A stretch of DNA of 64,000 nt from Lachnospiraceae bacterium (GCA_022768745.1 JALELK010000115.1:54664-118663); one strand, 5' to 3'. Counted from the stretch's first letter, positions 51,599 to 61,934 are shown. Made by a program: numbers and translations. The notes: generated by a model from the sequence alone, not told the origin.

Positions 51599-53193
51599 TA
51601 CAGATTAACCAGTTAAAAATATTATTAACAGATGAAACATGCAATATCAAAAGGCACATTGCCAGAGAACTCAGGGTCAATGAGGATGATATTGTAAAAT
51701 TTAATATATTAAAAAAATCCATTGATGCCAGAAAGAAACCGGAGATATACTATGTATACTCCGTAGCGGTGGAATTGAAAATAAAAGAATCCAAGGTTTT
51801 AGCTCGTATCAAATACAACCATAATATTTCGGAGTATTGTGAGAAAAGGTATGATATGCCAAAGAAGGGAGATGCTTTGTTACAACATCGTCCCGTCGTT
51901 ATCGGAGCCGGTCCGGCAGGATTGTTTTGCGGTTATCTCTTAGCTCTTTGCGGGTATTCCCCCTTGATTTTAGAGCGAGGAAAAAGTGTAGAAGGGCGTA
52001 TGGCAGATGTGTCAGAGTTCTGGGAGAGCGGGAGACTTGACCCTGACTCAAATGTCCAATTTGGTGAAGGCGGAGCCGGAACCTTCTCTGACGGGAAACT
52101 GAATACATTGGTGAAAGATAAGTTTTCCAGAAATAAATTTGTATTGCAAAGTTTTGTCTCTTTTGGTGCACCCGAAAATATTCTCTGGGATGCAAAACCT
52201 CACATCGGTACGGATATTTTGATGAATGTAGTCAAAAACATGCGAACAGAAATTCAGCGTTTAGGCGGAGAATTTCGCTTTGGCACCAAGGTGGAAGATT
52301 TTAACTTTGAAAAAAATAAGATTGCAGGTCTGAAAACCTCTACAGGTGAGATAGAAGCGGATGTGGCTGTTTTGGCTATCGGACATAGTGCCAGGGATAC
52401 GTTTTCTAAACTGTTTCAGCGTCAGGTGTCTATGTCTGCAAAGGAGTTTGCAGTAGGATTTCGAGTGGAACACCCACAGCAGATGATAAATGAATCTCAA
52501 TATGGAGACCATTACCCGGCTTTCTTACCGGCATCACCCTATAAATTAGCCACAAAACTTGATAACAGAAGAGGCGTTTACTCTTTTTGTATGTGTCCCG
52601 GAGGATATGTGGTGAATGCATCTTCCGTTAAGGAGCAGTTGGTTGTCAACGGAATGAGTTATTCCGGAAGAAATTCTTCAAATGCCAACAGTGCGATTGT
52701 GGTATCTGTTGGTGCAGGAGAGTATTCTCTGGATGATCCTATGGGGGCAGTAGCATATCAGACAAAACTCGAAAAAAAGGCTTATGAGCTTGGTGGAGGA
52801 AAAATCCCCCAGCAATTATACGGAGATTTTTTAGAGAACAAGATTAGTAAAGGATATGGTTCCTTTGCCAGCGAAACGAAAGGTGTCACATGTGGCGCAA
52901 ACCTAAGAGAAGTTTTTTCTGAGGAAATCAATCAGTCCTTTGAGCAGGGAATGAAATTATTTGGTAAGAAAATCCAAGGGTTTGATTGTTATGATGCGAT
53001 ATTGTCCGGTGTGGAGAGCAGGACATCTTCACCAGTCAGGATTCATAGGGATGAATTTTTTGAAAGCAATATGAAAGGCTTATATCCCTGTGGGGAAGGT
53101 GCAGGTTATGCAGGGGGAATTATGTCAGCTGCTATGGATGGAATGAAAGTAGCAGAAGAAATTATTAGAAAATATAGGACGAGTTATGAATAG
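51595..53193 (+). CDS. FAD-dependent dehydrogenase (COG2509-type)
   Basis: A 532-residue protein. The first 90 residues are an RNA-binding-like N-domain (IKRHIARELRVNEDDIVKF). The FAD domain starts with VVIGAGPAGLFCGYLLALCGY (in two parts) near 101, then DSNVQFGEGGAGTFSDGKLNT, and ends with YPCGEGAGYAGGIMSAAMDG. Such uncharacterised dehydrogenases are very common in Clostridia, often beside the HI0933 protein. It overlaps the upstream gene by 4 bases and mutS by 8, so all three are translated from one message. Confidence 0.93.
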   Translation: MIQINQLKILLTDETCNIKRHIARELRVNEDDIVKFNILKKSIDARKKPEIYYVYSVAVELKIKESKVLARIKYNHNISEYCEKRYDMPKKGDALLQHRPVVIGAGPAGLFCGYLLALCGYSPLILERGKSVEGRMADVSEFWESGRLDPDSNVQFGEGGAGTFSDGKLNTLVKDKFSRNKFVLQSFVSFGAPENILWDAKPHIGTDILMNVVKNMRTEIQRLGGEFRFGTKVEDFNFEKNKIAGLKTSTGEIEADVAVLAIGHSARDTFSKLFQRQVSMSAKEFAVGFRVEHPQQMINESQYGDHYPAFLPASPYKLATKLDNRRGVYSFCMCPGGYVVNASSVKEQLVVNGMSYSGRNSSNANSAIVVSVGAGEYSLDDPMGAVAYQTKLEKKAYELGGGKIPQQLYGDFLENKISKGYGSFASETKGVTCGANLREVFSEEINQSFEQGMKLFGKKIQGFDCYDAILSGVESRTSSPVRIHRDEFFESNMKGLYPCGEGAGYAGGIMSAAMDGMKVAEEIIRKYRTSYE

Positions 53194-55858
53194 CAAAAGT
53201 GTAGATTTTGATAAGCTGACACCAATGATGCAGCATTATTTAAAAACAAAAGAGGAGTATCCTAATTACATACTGTTTTATCGGTTAGGTGATTTCTATG
53301 AAATGTTCTTTGAGGATGCGGAGACAGTTTCAAAGGAGTTGGAACTGACCCTTACCGGTAAGAGTTGTGGATTAGAGGAAAGAGCACCTATGTGTGGTGT
53401 CCCTCATCATGCGGCAGAAACTTATTTGACCAGACTGATAAATAAAGGTTATAAGGTTGCCGTATGTGAACAGGTGGAAGACCCGAAAGAGGCAAAAGGA
53501 ATGGTAAAACGGGAGGTTACAAGGATAGTAACTCCGGGTACCAATATGGATGCCATGTCTTTGGACGAGTCAAAAAACAATTTTATTATGGGAATTTTTT
53601 ACGATGGAGCCCGCTATGGACTTGCCATTTGCGACGTTACCACAGCAGATTTTATGGTTACAGAAGTGGATTCCAACCGGTCTTGTTTGGATGAAATCAA
53701 CAAGTATTGCCCGTCAGAAATTGTTTGCAATGAAAACTTTACCATAAGCGGAATTGATATTGAGGACTTAAAGGATCGGTTACATATTTCTTTCGCCAAA
53801 TTAGATCCCCATTATTTTGATGAAAAGCTGGCCATACCGTTATTATTGGAACATTTTCATACCAGCCGGCTTTCCGGATTGGGGCTGGAAGAGTTTTCTA
53901 TGGGAAGCGTGGCGGCGGGAGCATTATTGAAGTATCTTTACGAGATACAAAAGAATTCTCTCTCTCAGATTCACTCCATACGACCTTATATTAACGGCGA
54001 TTATATGCTTTTAGATTCCTCAACCAGAAGGAATCTGGAGTTGGTGGAAACTCTTCGGGAAAAACAAAAAAGAGGCTCTTTGCTTTGGGTATTAGACAAA
54101 ACCAAAACAGCTATGGGAGCCAGAATGCTGAGAAATGATATTGAACAGCCGCTTACCAATATCGACCAGATTCAGCAACGCTTAGATGCAGTAGATGAAT
54201 TTTCAAAAAAGATGATTCCCAGGGAAGAATTAAGAGAGTATTTAAATCCTATTTATGATTTGGAACGACTGAATACCAGAATTGTATATGAGACCGCCGG
54301 ACCAAGAGATTTGTTGGCATTTAAAAATTCTATCAGTATGCTTCCAAGCATCAAAGAAGTGTTAAAAGATTTTCAGGCAGATCAAATCGTAGCTTTGGAC
54401 AAAGAAGTGGATGATTTGAGAGATATTTACCAGCTGATTGATGATGCAATCTGTGAAGAGCCTCCTTTGTCAGCTAGAGACGGTGGAATTATCAAGGATG
54501 GCTTTTACCCGGAGATTGACCGTTTGAGAAAAGCCAAGACAGAAGGGAAGCAATGGTTAGCCCAGTTGGAAGCTCAGGAGCGGGAGAGAACGGGAATTAA
54601 GAATTTAAAAATAAAGTATAATAAGGTCTTTGGTTATTATCTGGAGGTGACAAATTCATATAAGGATTTGGTTCCTGAGGATTACCAGAGAAAGCAGACA
54701 CTGGCAAATGCGGAACGATATTTTACACCACAGCTGAAAGAATTGGAGGACACGATTTTAGGTGCGGAAGATAAGCTGATGTCGCTGGAATATGAGTTTT
54801 TCCGTCAGTTGAGAAGTCAGATTGCTGCTCAGGTTTCCAGAATCCAAAACACTGCCAAAGCCATTGCCAGATTAGATGTATATGCATCCTTGGCATATGT
54901 TGCCGAAAAAAATCATTACGTGAGACCAAAGATGAACACCAGAGGTGTCATAGATATTAAAGGCGGCAGACATCCGGTGGTAGAACAAATGATGGATAGT
55001 GATTTGTTTATTGACAATGATACTTATCTGGATAACAAAAAGCAGCGAGTTTCTATTATCACCGGTCCTAATATGGCGGGCAAATCCACCTATATGCGAC
55101 AGACAGCATTGATTGTACTTATGGCTCAAGTGGGGAGTTTTGTTCCCGCAAAATCAGCAAATATTGGCATTGTTGACCGGATATTTACCAGAGTAGGTGC
55201 GTCAGACGATTTGGCATCCGGACAAAGTACTTTTATGGTAGAGATGAATGAGGTGGCAAATATTCTAAGGAATGCCACCAAAAATTCCTTGTTGATTTTA
55301 GATGAAATCGGAAGAGGAACCAGTACTTTTGATGGACTCAGCATTGCCTGGGCGGTGGTGGAACATATCAGCAATGTGAAACTGTTAGGGGCAAAAACCT
55401 TATTTGCAACCCACTATCACGAACTCACCGAGTTAGAGGGCAAGTTAGAAGGAGTACATAATTATTGTATTGCAGTCAAAGAAAATGGTGACGATATTGT
55501 ATTCTTAAGAAAAATTGTGCCGGGTGGTGCTGACAAGAGTTATGGTATTGCAGTGGCAAAGCTGGCAGGTTTGCCGGAGGAAGTGATTGACCGGGCAAAT
55601 CGTATTGTGGCACAGTTATGTGAAAATGATATTGTTGATTTGGCAAAAAATATTGCTGTGGAAGGTCAGAGTACACGCTCAGCAAAGAGACAAAAGCCAT
55701 TAGATGATGTGGATATGGCTCAGATGTCATTCTTAGACACCATAAAGGATGATGACATTATTGAAGAATTGCGAACACTTGATATCAGTCAGATGACGCC
55801 AATCGAGGCGTTAAATGCACTGAACGAATTACAGGTAAAGGTTAGAAATCGATGGTAA
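53186..55858 (+). CDS. mutS: DNA mismatch repair protein MutS
   Basis: An 890-residue MutS. The mismatch-contact motif appears as RLGDFYEMFFEDA with Phe-x-Glu near 34-39. Connector, lever and clamp domains follow. The ATPase domain has Walker A GPNMAGKSTYMRQ near 620, Walker B SLLILDEIGRGTSTFDG, and the His-loop ATHYHELTEL. A C-terminal dimer helix-turn-helix ends the protein. It recognises mispairs and recruits MutL, encoded next with a 7-base overlap. The operon leads from two flavoproteins into mutS-mutL-miaA-ynbB. Confidence 0.98.
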   Translation: MNSKSVDFDKLTPMMQHYLKTKEEYPNYILFYRLGDFYEMFFEDAETVSKELELTLTGKSCGLEERAPMCGVPHHAAETYLTRLINKGYKVAVCEQVEDPKEAKGMVKREVTRIVTPGTNMDAMSLDESKNNFIMGIFYDGARYGLAICDVTTADFMVTEVDSNRSCLDEINKYCPSEIVCNENFTISGIDIEDLKDRLHISFAKLDPHYFDEKLAIPLLLEHFHTSRLSGLGLEEFSMGSVAAGALLKYLYEIQKNSLSQIHSIRPYINGDYMLLDSSTRRNLELVETLREKQKRGSLLWVLDKTKTAMGARMLRNDIEQPLTNIDQIQQRLDAVDEFSKKMIPREELREYLNPIYDLERLNTRIVYETAGPRDLLAFKNSISMLPSIKEVLKDFQADQIVALDKEVDDLRDIYQLIDDAICEEPPLSARDGGIIKDGFYPEIDRLRKAKTEGKQWLAQLEAQERERTGIKNLKIKYNKVFGYYLEVTNSYKDLVPEDYQRKQTLANAERYFTPQLKELEDTILGAEDKLMSLEYEFFRQLRSQIAAQVSRIQNTAKAIARLDVYASLAYVAEKNHYVRPKMNTRGVIDIKGGRHPVVEQMMDSDLFIDNDTYLDNKKQRVSIITGPNMAGKSTYMRQTALIVLMAQVGSFVPAKSANIGIVDRIFTRVGASDDLASGQSTFMVEMNEVANILRNATKNSLLILDEIGRGTSTFDGLSIAWAVVEHISNVKLLGAKTLFATHYHELTELEGKLEGVHNYCIAVKENGDDIVFLRKIVPGGADKSYGIAVAKLAGLPEEVIDRANRIVAQLCENDIVDLAKNIAVEGQSTRSAKRQKPLDDVDMAQMSFLDTIKDDDIIEELRTLDISQMTPIEALNALNELQVKVRNRW

Positions 55859-57744
55859 AACATGAAATAACTCTGTTAAACAAAGAAACAATTGATCAAA
55901 TTGCAGCCGGAGAAGTGGTGGAAAGACCGGCATCTGTGGTGAAAGAATTGGTGGAGAATTCCATTGATGCCGGAGCAAATGCCATTACCGTAGAAATTAA
56001 GGATGGAGGGAAGTCCTACATCCGAATTACCGATAATGGTTGCGGTATTCCAAAAGAACAATTATCCATTGCCTTTCTAAGACATTCCACGTCAAAATTG
56101 AGGAATGCAGAAGAATTGGCAAATATCCGGTCTCTGGGATTTCGCGGAGAAGCATTGTCAAGTATAGGAGCGGTGTCCAGGGTGGAAATGATTACAAAAC
56201 CTCAGGAACAATGGATGGGATGCCGTTACGTGATTGAAGGCTCCCAGGAGATAGAGTGTCAGGAAGTTGGTGCGCCAAACGGTACAACTATTAAGGTGTA
56301 TCAATTATTTTATAATACACCGGCCAGATTGAAATTTTTAAAGTCCGATATGACAGAGGCAGGCTATATTTCTGAATTAATGGAGCGTCTTGCTTTATCT
56401 CATCCGGAGATTTCCTTTTGTTTTATTTCCAATAAAAAGGAAAAATTGCATACCTCAGGAAACAACAGTCTTACGGATACCATTTATCAGACATTTGGTT
56501 CTGTGATTTCATCCAGTCTGACCCCGGTTTCTTTTGAAGATGACAATTTTTGTATTGACGGATTTTTTGGAAATCCTACAATAGCCAGAGGAAATCGTTC
56601 TTTGGAAAACTTTTATATCAATGGAAGATACATAAAGAGCCCTTTGTTGGCAAGAGCAATTGAAAGAGGATATACAGGCTTTTTAATGCAACACCAGTAT
56701 CCGTTTTTTGTCATCAATATTCAGACCAGAAACTCTAATGTAGATGTGAATGTTCATCCTACCAAACAGGAAGTACGCTTTGACGATGAAAATTTGATAT
56801 GTGATTTGCTTTATAGGTTAACAGTTGATGCAATTACAAAAAAAGAAGATATTGCTGAAGTTGAAGTAGAAAATGAAAAAAAAGCGGAAGTAACACCGGT
56901 GATTCCTGTGATAGAGCCATTTGAAAAGAAAAAATTGGCACAGATGAAAGAAAAAATTATTTCAGAGATTCACAAGGATACTCCCTATGAACGGAAATAT
57001 AAGGATTTCTATTTGAATCTGGAAAAAACAGTGGAGGACCCTGTAACTGAGGAATCTGTACCAGAGACCATACAGGAAGCTAAAGAGGAATCTTCGCCAG
57101 AAGTACAAGCAATAGAAAAACCTGTCATTCAATATGAGCAAACCACTTTTTTGTCAGAGGAAGCAAAAAAGACACATCGAATTATCGGACAGGTGTTTGA
57201 CACCTATTGGTTGGTGGAATTTGATAATAAATTGTACATCATAGATCAACATGCGGCACATGAGAAGGTGATGTACGAAAAAATGATGAAGCAACTGGAG
57301 ACGAAAACTATGACGTCCCAGCAAATTAGTCCTCCGGTAATTGTTACCTTGTCCCGTATGGAACAACAGGTATTGACAGAATATATGGACACCTTTACCG
57401 AAATTGGATTTTCTATATCCTCTTTCGGGGGGAACGAGTATTCCCTTGATGCAGTTCCCGGAAATTTGTATTCCATAAATTACCAACAGTTTTTTATGGA
57501 CTTACTTTCGGAGTGTGCAGAGGGGCTTAAGGGAAATGATATGAAATTAATTCGGGAAAAGGTGGCATCTATGGCTTGTAAGGCGGCTGTTAAGGGAAAT
57601 CAAAGACTTAGTATGCCGGAAATTGAGCAGTTGATTTCGGACTTGCTTGCTTTAGATAATCCTTATCACTGTCCTCATGGCAGACCTACAATCATAGCTA
57701 TGTCCCAGTATGAATTGGAAAAGAAATTTAAAAGGATTGTATAA
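55852..57744 (+). CDS. mutL: DNA mismatch repair protein MutL (endonuclease type)
   Basis: A 630-residue MutL with the GHKL ATPase motifs ELVENSIDAGA, RITDNGCGI and RSLGFRGEALSSIGAVS in the first 110 residues. A Glu/Lys-rich linker spans about 340-430. The C-terminal dimer domain has the metal-binding endonuclease motif DQHAAHEKVMYEKM (matching DQHAAxExxxYE) near 465, and the CPHGRPT zinc motif near 605. MutL of this type nicks DNA itself, as expected in bacteria lacking MutH. It overlaps mutS by 7 bases; miaA follows 2 bases after its stop. Confidence 0.98.
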   Translation: MVKHEITLLNKETIDQIAAGEVVERPASVVKELVENSIDAGANAITVEIKDGGKSYIRITDNGCGIPKEQLSIAFLRHSTSKLRNAEELANIRSLGFRGEALSSIGAVSRVEMITKPQEQWMGCRYVIEGSQEIECQEVGAPNGTTIKVYQLFYNTPARLKFLKSDMTEAGYISELMERLALSHPEISFCFISNKKEKLHTSGNNSLTDTIYQTFGSVISSSLTPVSFEDDNFCIDGFFGNPTIARGNRSLENFYINGRYIKSPLLARAIERGYTGFLMQHQYPFFVINIQTRNSNVDVNVHPTKQEVRFDDENLICDLLYRLTVDAITKKEDIAEVEVENEKKAEVTPVIPVIEPFEKKKLAQMKEKIISEIHKDTPYERKYKDFYLNLEKTVEDPVTEESVPETIQEAKEESSPEVQAIEKPVIQYEQTTFLSEEAKKTHRIIGQVFDTYWLVEFDNKLYIIDQHAAHEKVMYEKMMKQLETKTMTSQQISPPVIVTLSRMEQQVLTEYMDTFTEIGFSISSFGGNEYSLDAVPGNLYSINYQQFFMDLLSECAEGLKGNDMKLIREKVASMACKAAVKGNQRLSMPEIEQLISDLLALDNPYHCPHGRPTIIAMSQYELEKKFKRIV

Positions 57745-57746
57745 TT

Positions 57747-58703
57747 ATGGAAAAGAAACCACTTGTTATTCTTGCCGGACCTACGGCTGCAGGAAAGACA
57801 GCTCTTTCCATTTCATTGGCAAAAGCCATTGACGGAGAAATTATATCCTGCGATTCTATGCAGGTATATAAATATATGGATATTGGTTCTGCGAAAATTA
57901 TGCCGGATGAAATGCAGGGAATTCCCCACTATATGGTGGATGAGTTATTGCCCTCGGAAGAGTTTAATGTCTGCGTTTTTTTGAATCGGGCAAGAGAGGC
58001 CATTTCACAGATTTATGCGAAGGGGAAAATCCCAATTGCTGTAGGTGGTACAGGATTTTACATTCAGGCACTGTTAAAAGATACAGATTTTTCTCAGGAG
58101 GCAACGGATGGCTCCGTCCGGAAAAAGCTGGAAGCCTATGCAAAAGATTATGGAGCAGAAGCGCTGTTTCAGCGATTGAAAGAGGTGGATCCTCAATCTG
58201 CGGAGATGATTCATCCCAACAACATAAAAAGGGTGATTCGTGCTTTGGAATTTTATAAATTACACGGCACACCAATCTCAGAACACAATAGCGAACAGAA
58301 GGAAAAGGAATCGCCTTATAATTTTTGCTATTTTGTCTTAAATGATAAAAGAGAACGTCTCTATGCATCCATTGATAAAAGGGTGGATCAGATGATGTCC
58401 ATGGGGCTTTTAGATGAGGTAAAAAATCTGAAAGAAATGGGTTATTCCAGAGAAAATGTCTCTATGCAGGGCTTGGGATATAAAGAACTATTAGATTATC
58501 TGGATGGGAAGTACTCTCTTGAAGAAGCTGTCTATACCATAAAAAGAGATACCAGACATTTTGCCAAGCGGCAGTTAACCTGGTTTCGGAGTAAACCGGA
58601 AGTCACCTGGATTCAAAAAGATGAATTTCAGTATGATACAGAAAAAATCCTGCAATATATGATGGAAGAGTTACATAAAAATAAAGTGTTATTGAAAGGC
58701 TAA
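57747..58703 (+). CDS. miaA: tRNA dimethylallyltransferase
   Basis: A 318-residue MiaA with the P-loop AGPTAAGKTALSISLA (about 10-25) and the conserved DSMQVYKYMDIGSAK. GGTGFYIQALL comes near 100, NNIKRVIRALEFYKL further on, and the tRNA-contact region KRDTRHFAKRQLTWFR at the end. It adds a dimethylallyl group to A37 of tRNAs reading U-initial codons. The order mutS-mutL-miaA is conserved in Firmicutes; hfq is not found after it here. Confidence 0.97.
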   Translation: MEKKPLVILAGPTAAGKTALSISLAKAIDGEIISCDSMQVYKYMDIGSAKIMPDEMQGIPHYMVDELLPSEEFNVCVFLNRAREAISQIYAKGKIPIAVGGTGFYIQALLKDTDFSQEATDGSVRKKLEAYAKDYGAEALFQRLKEVDPQSAEMIHPNNIKRVIRALEFYKLHGTPISEHNSEQKEKESPYNFCYFVLNDKRERLYASIDKRVDQMMSMGLLDEVKNLKEMGYSRENVSMQGLGYKELLDYLDGKYSLEEAVYTIKRDTRHFAKRQLTWFRSKPEVTWIQKDEFQYDTEKILQYMMEELHKNKVLLKG

Positions 58704-58706
58704 CAA

Positions 58707-59984
58707 ATGAAAGAAATGTATGAAAATCTTGGAATATCAGAAAAGGTATATTCCTTTGGAAGCGAAATCGAAAAAACTTTACAGCAACGTTTTAAAGCGT
58801 TGGATGAAGTCGCAGAATATAACCAGCTAAAGGTGATAGCGGCAATGCAAAAACATCGGGTCAGTGCTGAGTGTTTCCAGACCACTACCGGCTATGGATA
58901 TAATGACTTGGGCAGAGACACCTTGGAGGAGGTATATGCTACCTGTTTTCATGGTGAAGCAGCCTTGGTTCGCCCGCAGATTACCTGCGGAACCCATGCA
59001 CTGGCTGTTGCCCTTAGCTCCAATGTAAGACCCGGAGACGAGATTTTATCTCCTGTGGGAAAGCCTTATGACACCTTAGAAGAGGTGATTGGTATCCGTC
59101 CTTCAAAGGGATCCCTTGCAGAATATGGCGTCTCCTATCGACAGGTGGATTTGCTGGCAGATGGTTCCTTTGACTTTGATGGAATAAAAAATGCAATCAA
59201 CGAGAGGACAAAATTGGTTACGATTCAGCGCTCCAAAGGATATGATTCCCGCCCGACATTATCTGTTGAACGCATCGGGGAGTTGATTTCTTTCATTAAA
59301 GGAATTAAGCCGGATGTCATCTGTATGGTTGACAATTGCTACGGCGAATTTGTGGAGACGAGAGAACCTCTTGAGGTGGGAGCGGATATGATGGTTGGCT
59401 CCCTGATCAAAAATCTCGGAGGCGGTCTGGCGCCTATCGGGGGCTATATTGTGGGTACAAAAGACTGTATTGAAAATGCTGCCTATCGTTTGACTTCTCC
59501 GGGATTGGGAAAAGAGGTTGGGGCTTCCCTTGGAATGATGCAGGCGTTTTATCAGGGATTGTTTATGGCTCCAACGGTGGTAAACAGTGCGTTAAAAACC
59601 GCAATATTTGCGGCAAATGTATACGAAAAGCTGGGTTTTTCTGTCATTCCAAACGCTACAGAATCCAGACATGATATTATTCAGGCGATTACCTTCCATT
59701 CTCCGGAGGGATTGATTAAATTCTGTGAGGGGATTCAGGCCGCTGCTCCTGTAGACAGCTATGTAACACCGGAACCATGGGATATGCCGGGATATGACAG
59801 CGAAGTAATTATGGCAGCCGGAGCCTTTGTGCAGGGGTCTTCTATAGAGTTAAGTGCTGACGGTCCGTTAAGAGAGCCATATACAGCCTTTTTCCAAGGT
59901 GGTTTGACCTGGTATCATGGAAAACTGGGGATTTTAAAATCCCTTCAAAAACTTTGTGACAGCAATCTTGTTAAGGATTTCTAG
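58707..59984 (+). CDS. ynbB: Methionine gamma-lyase-family PLP protein (YnbB, 'aluminium resistance' family)
   Basis: A 425-residue PLP-dependent fold type I protein. VTIQRSKGYDSRPTLS contains the likely cofactor Lys; GTHALAVALSSNVRPGDEIL and MVDNCYGEFVETREPLEVGADM hold the cofactor phosphate and pyridine-contact Asp regions. The family is annotated as aluminium resistance protein or methionine gamma-lyase-like; activity is unproven for most members. It follows miaA by 3 bases, and the pair is conserved near mutSL in Bacillus and Clostridia. A new promoter for mreB lies across its 3' end. Confidence 0.93.
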   Translation: MKEMYENLGISEKVYSFGSEIEKTLQQRFKALDEVAEYNQLKVIAAMQKHRVSAECFQTTTGYGYNDLGRDTLEEVYATCFHGEAALVRPQITCGTHALAVALSSNVRPGDEILSPVGKPYDTLEEVIGIRPSKGSLAEYGVSYRQVDLLADGSFDFDGIKNAINERTKLVTIQRSKGYDSRPTLSVERIGELISFIKGIKPDVICMVDNCYGEFVETREPLEVGADMMVGSLIKNLGGGLAPIGGYIVGTKDCIENAAYRLTSPGLGKEVGASLGMMQAFYQGLFMAPTVVNSALKTAIFAANVYEKLGFSVIPNATESRHDIIQAITFHSPEGLIKFCEGIQAAAPVDSYVTPEPWDMPGYDSEVIMAAGAFVQGSSIELSADGPLREPYTAFFQGGLTWYHGKLGILKSLQKLCDSNLVKDF

Positions 59985-59996
59985 TTATGATAAAAT
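59968..59996 (+). promoter_or_regulatory. Sigma-A promoter of mreBCD-PBP2
   Basis: TTGTTA (59968-59973), 17 bases, TAAAAT (59991-59996), at the end of ynbB and about 37 bases before mreB. Confidence 0.65.
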
Positions 59997-60032
59997 GAGA
60001 GGTACGATTAAAGCCAAACGGAGGATAAATCG

Positions 60033-61046
60033 ATGGGTAATTCTTATGGAATCGATATGGGTACAAACAACCTGAAAATTTATAATAGCAATACAAAGGA
60101 TGTTTTGAATATAAAAAACACCATTGCCATTGTGGAAAATGATGAAATGTATGCCTATGGTGATGAGGCATATTTGATGTATGAAAAAACACCGGAGACA
60201 ATTACGGTTTCATTCCCGATTGTAAGTGGTGTAATTGCAGATTTTGACAATATGCAGACCATGCTTTTTGAGGTGTTGGAGAAAAAGGTAAAAGCAAAGC
60301 TCAAGGGCGCAGACATTGTAGTGACTGTTCCCACAGATATTACAGAGGTGGAAAAGAAAGCTTTCTATGATATGTTTGCCAAGGCAAAGATACGTCCGCA
60401 CAATGTAATGCTCTGTGAAAAACCTTTGGCAGATGCATTGGGTATGGGATTGGATATCACAGAACCTACCGGTATTATGGTGGTTGATTTTGGTGCAGAT
60501 ACCACGGAAATTTCCGTGATTTCTCTGGGGGGACTGGTTTTGACCGAACTCTGTCCTTTAGGTGGAAATCAAATTGACGATTCCATTGTCACTCATATGA
60601 AGCGCAAATATAATCTGTTGATTGGCAGAAAAAGCGCATGCCAGCTAAAGGAGTCCATCGGCAGTGCTATGCCCGGAAGAGAGGACAAAATGACAGTTGT
60701 GGGACGGGACGTGGTAAGCGGACTTCCGATTGAAATGGAAGTAGACAGTGCGACTGTATACGAAGGGATGAAAAGTGATTTGACAAATCTCTGTAATTCC
60801 ATTCGGATTGCTCTTGAAAAAGTTCCGCCGGAATTAGCAAAGGATATTGTCAATTCCGGTATTTATCTCACCGGAGGAAGTGCCCAGACCCACAGGTTAG
60901 CAGATTTGTTCACAGAAGTTACAAATATTCAGGTTAATATTAGCGAGAACGCCCGTGAGACCACAGTTTTGGGACTGGAAAAGGTTTTATCCGACAGCAA
61001 ATACAAAAAATTTGGCTATGAAATGAAAACAAGGATTTTTAAATAA
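60033..61046 (+). CDS. mreB: Rod shape-determining protein MreB/Mbl
   Basis: A 337-residue actin-like protein with phosphate-1 motif YGIDMGTNNLKIY (5-17), CEKPLADALGMGLD, the phosphate-2 motif GIMVVDFGADTTEISVI near 147, and the adenosine motif GIYLTGGSAQTHRL near 280. It polymerises on the inner membrane and positions wall synthesis during elongation. It heads a compact operon with mreC (33-base gap), mreD and PBP2. Whether it is MreB or the paralogue Mbl is not decided by sequence alone. Confidence 0.95.
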   Translation: MGNSYGIDMGTNNLKIYNSNTKDVLNIKNTIAIVENDEMYAYGDEAYLMYEKTPETITVSFPIVSGVIADFDNMQTMLFEVLEKKVKAKLKGADIVVTVPTDITEVEKKAFYDMFAKAKIRPHNVMLCEKPLADALGMGLDITEPTGIMVVDFGADTTEISVISLGGLVLTELCPLGGNQIDDSIVTHMKRKYNLLIGRKSACQLKESIGSAMPGREDKMTVVGRDVVSGLPIEMEVDSATVYEGMKSDLTNLCNSIRIALEKVPPELAKDIVNSGIYLTGGSAQTHRLADLFTEVTNIQVNISENARETTVLGLEKVLSDSKYKKFGYEMKTRIFK

Positions 61047-61079
61047 CTTGATTTTGCGAAAGGACGGTAAAATCCGTAA

Positions 61080-61934
61080 ATGAATCGAAAAGGAAGATCT
61101 TCTTTACCAAGTAAATATGTCTTGATGGGTTTGACATTAGTCTGTGTAATGCTTCTGTTTGCAAGTTATGCCACAGGTTATTCAGGCGAACCTTTACGTT
61201 CGGTATGTAATTACATTTTCGTTCCTATGCAAAAGGGGTTGGAGTATGTAGGGGATGTGATATCCATTAACAGCAATGACACCAAAACGAAAGAGCAGTT
61301 AATTGCAGAAAATGAAAAGCTTCAGGCCCAGGTGGATAATTTGTCCAATCAGATTACTACCATTCGTCTGGAACAGTCCGAATTAGAGACATTACAGGAA
61401 TTATATAAATTAGATAAACAGTATTCCACCTACAAAAAAACAGCAGCCAGAGTCATTGGTCGAGGAGGAAATAATTGGTTTGATACCTTTACCATCAACA
61501 AGGGTTCAGCAGATGGCATCAAACCGGATATGAATGTGATTGCCGGCAGTGGATTGGTTGGTATTGTGGCAGATGTAGGAAAACATCATGCCGTGGTTCG
61601 TTCTATTATTGATGACACTAATAATGTAAGCGGAATGATTCTTTCCACAGATGACAACTGTATCGTTTCCGGAAGTTTGAAATATATGAATTCTTCAAAT
61701 GTTATTTTATTTTCCGGATTAGAGGATAAGGATGATAAGGTGTCCATAGGAGACTCTGTTGTGACCTCAAATATCAGTGATAAGTACTTACCGGGGCTTT
61801 TGATTGGCTATGTATCTGAGATTTCCACAGATACCAACAAGCTGACGAAATCCGGCAAAGTTACACCGGTGGTGGATTTTAAACATATGCAGGATGTACT
61901 GGTTATTTTGGATTTAAAGGAGACAGGAAAATGA
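61080..61934 (+). CDS. mreC: Rod shape-determining protein MreC
   Basis: A 284-residue protein with a signal-anchor helix at about 12-33, a coiled coil at about 70-110 (AENEKLQAQVDNLSNQITTIR) and a two-barrel periplasm-side domain. The latter has ARVIGRGGNNWFDTFTINKGSADGIKPDM (in two parts) and SGLVGIVADVGKHHAVVRSIID. It links the MreB filament and PBP2. The ribosome site (AAAGGA) is immediately followed by the small inverted repeat ACGG-N6-CCGT, which might modestly affect initiation. The last bases overlap mreD by 4. Confidence 0.95.
   Translation: MNRKGRSSLPSKYVLMGLTLVCVMLLFASYATGYSGEPLRSVCNYIFVPMQKGLEYVGDVISINSNDTKTKEQLIAENEKLQAQVDNLSNQITTIRLEQSELETLQELYKLDKQYSTYKKTAARVIGRGGNNWFDTFTINKGSADGIKPDMNVIAGSGLVGIVADVGKHHAVVRSIIDDTNNVSGMILSTDDNCIVSGSLKYMNSSNVILFSGLEDKDDKVSIGDSVVTSNISDKYLPGLLIGYVSEISTDTNKLTKSGKVTPVVDFKHMQDVLVILDLKETGK

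Noticed and set aside
61058..61077. Small inverted repeat (ACGG-N6-CCGT) before mreC as a translation switch
   Set aside because: A 4-bp stem is too weak to claim regulation; it probably arises by chance.
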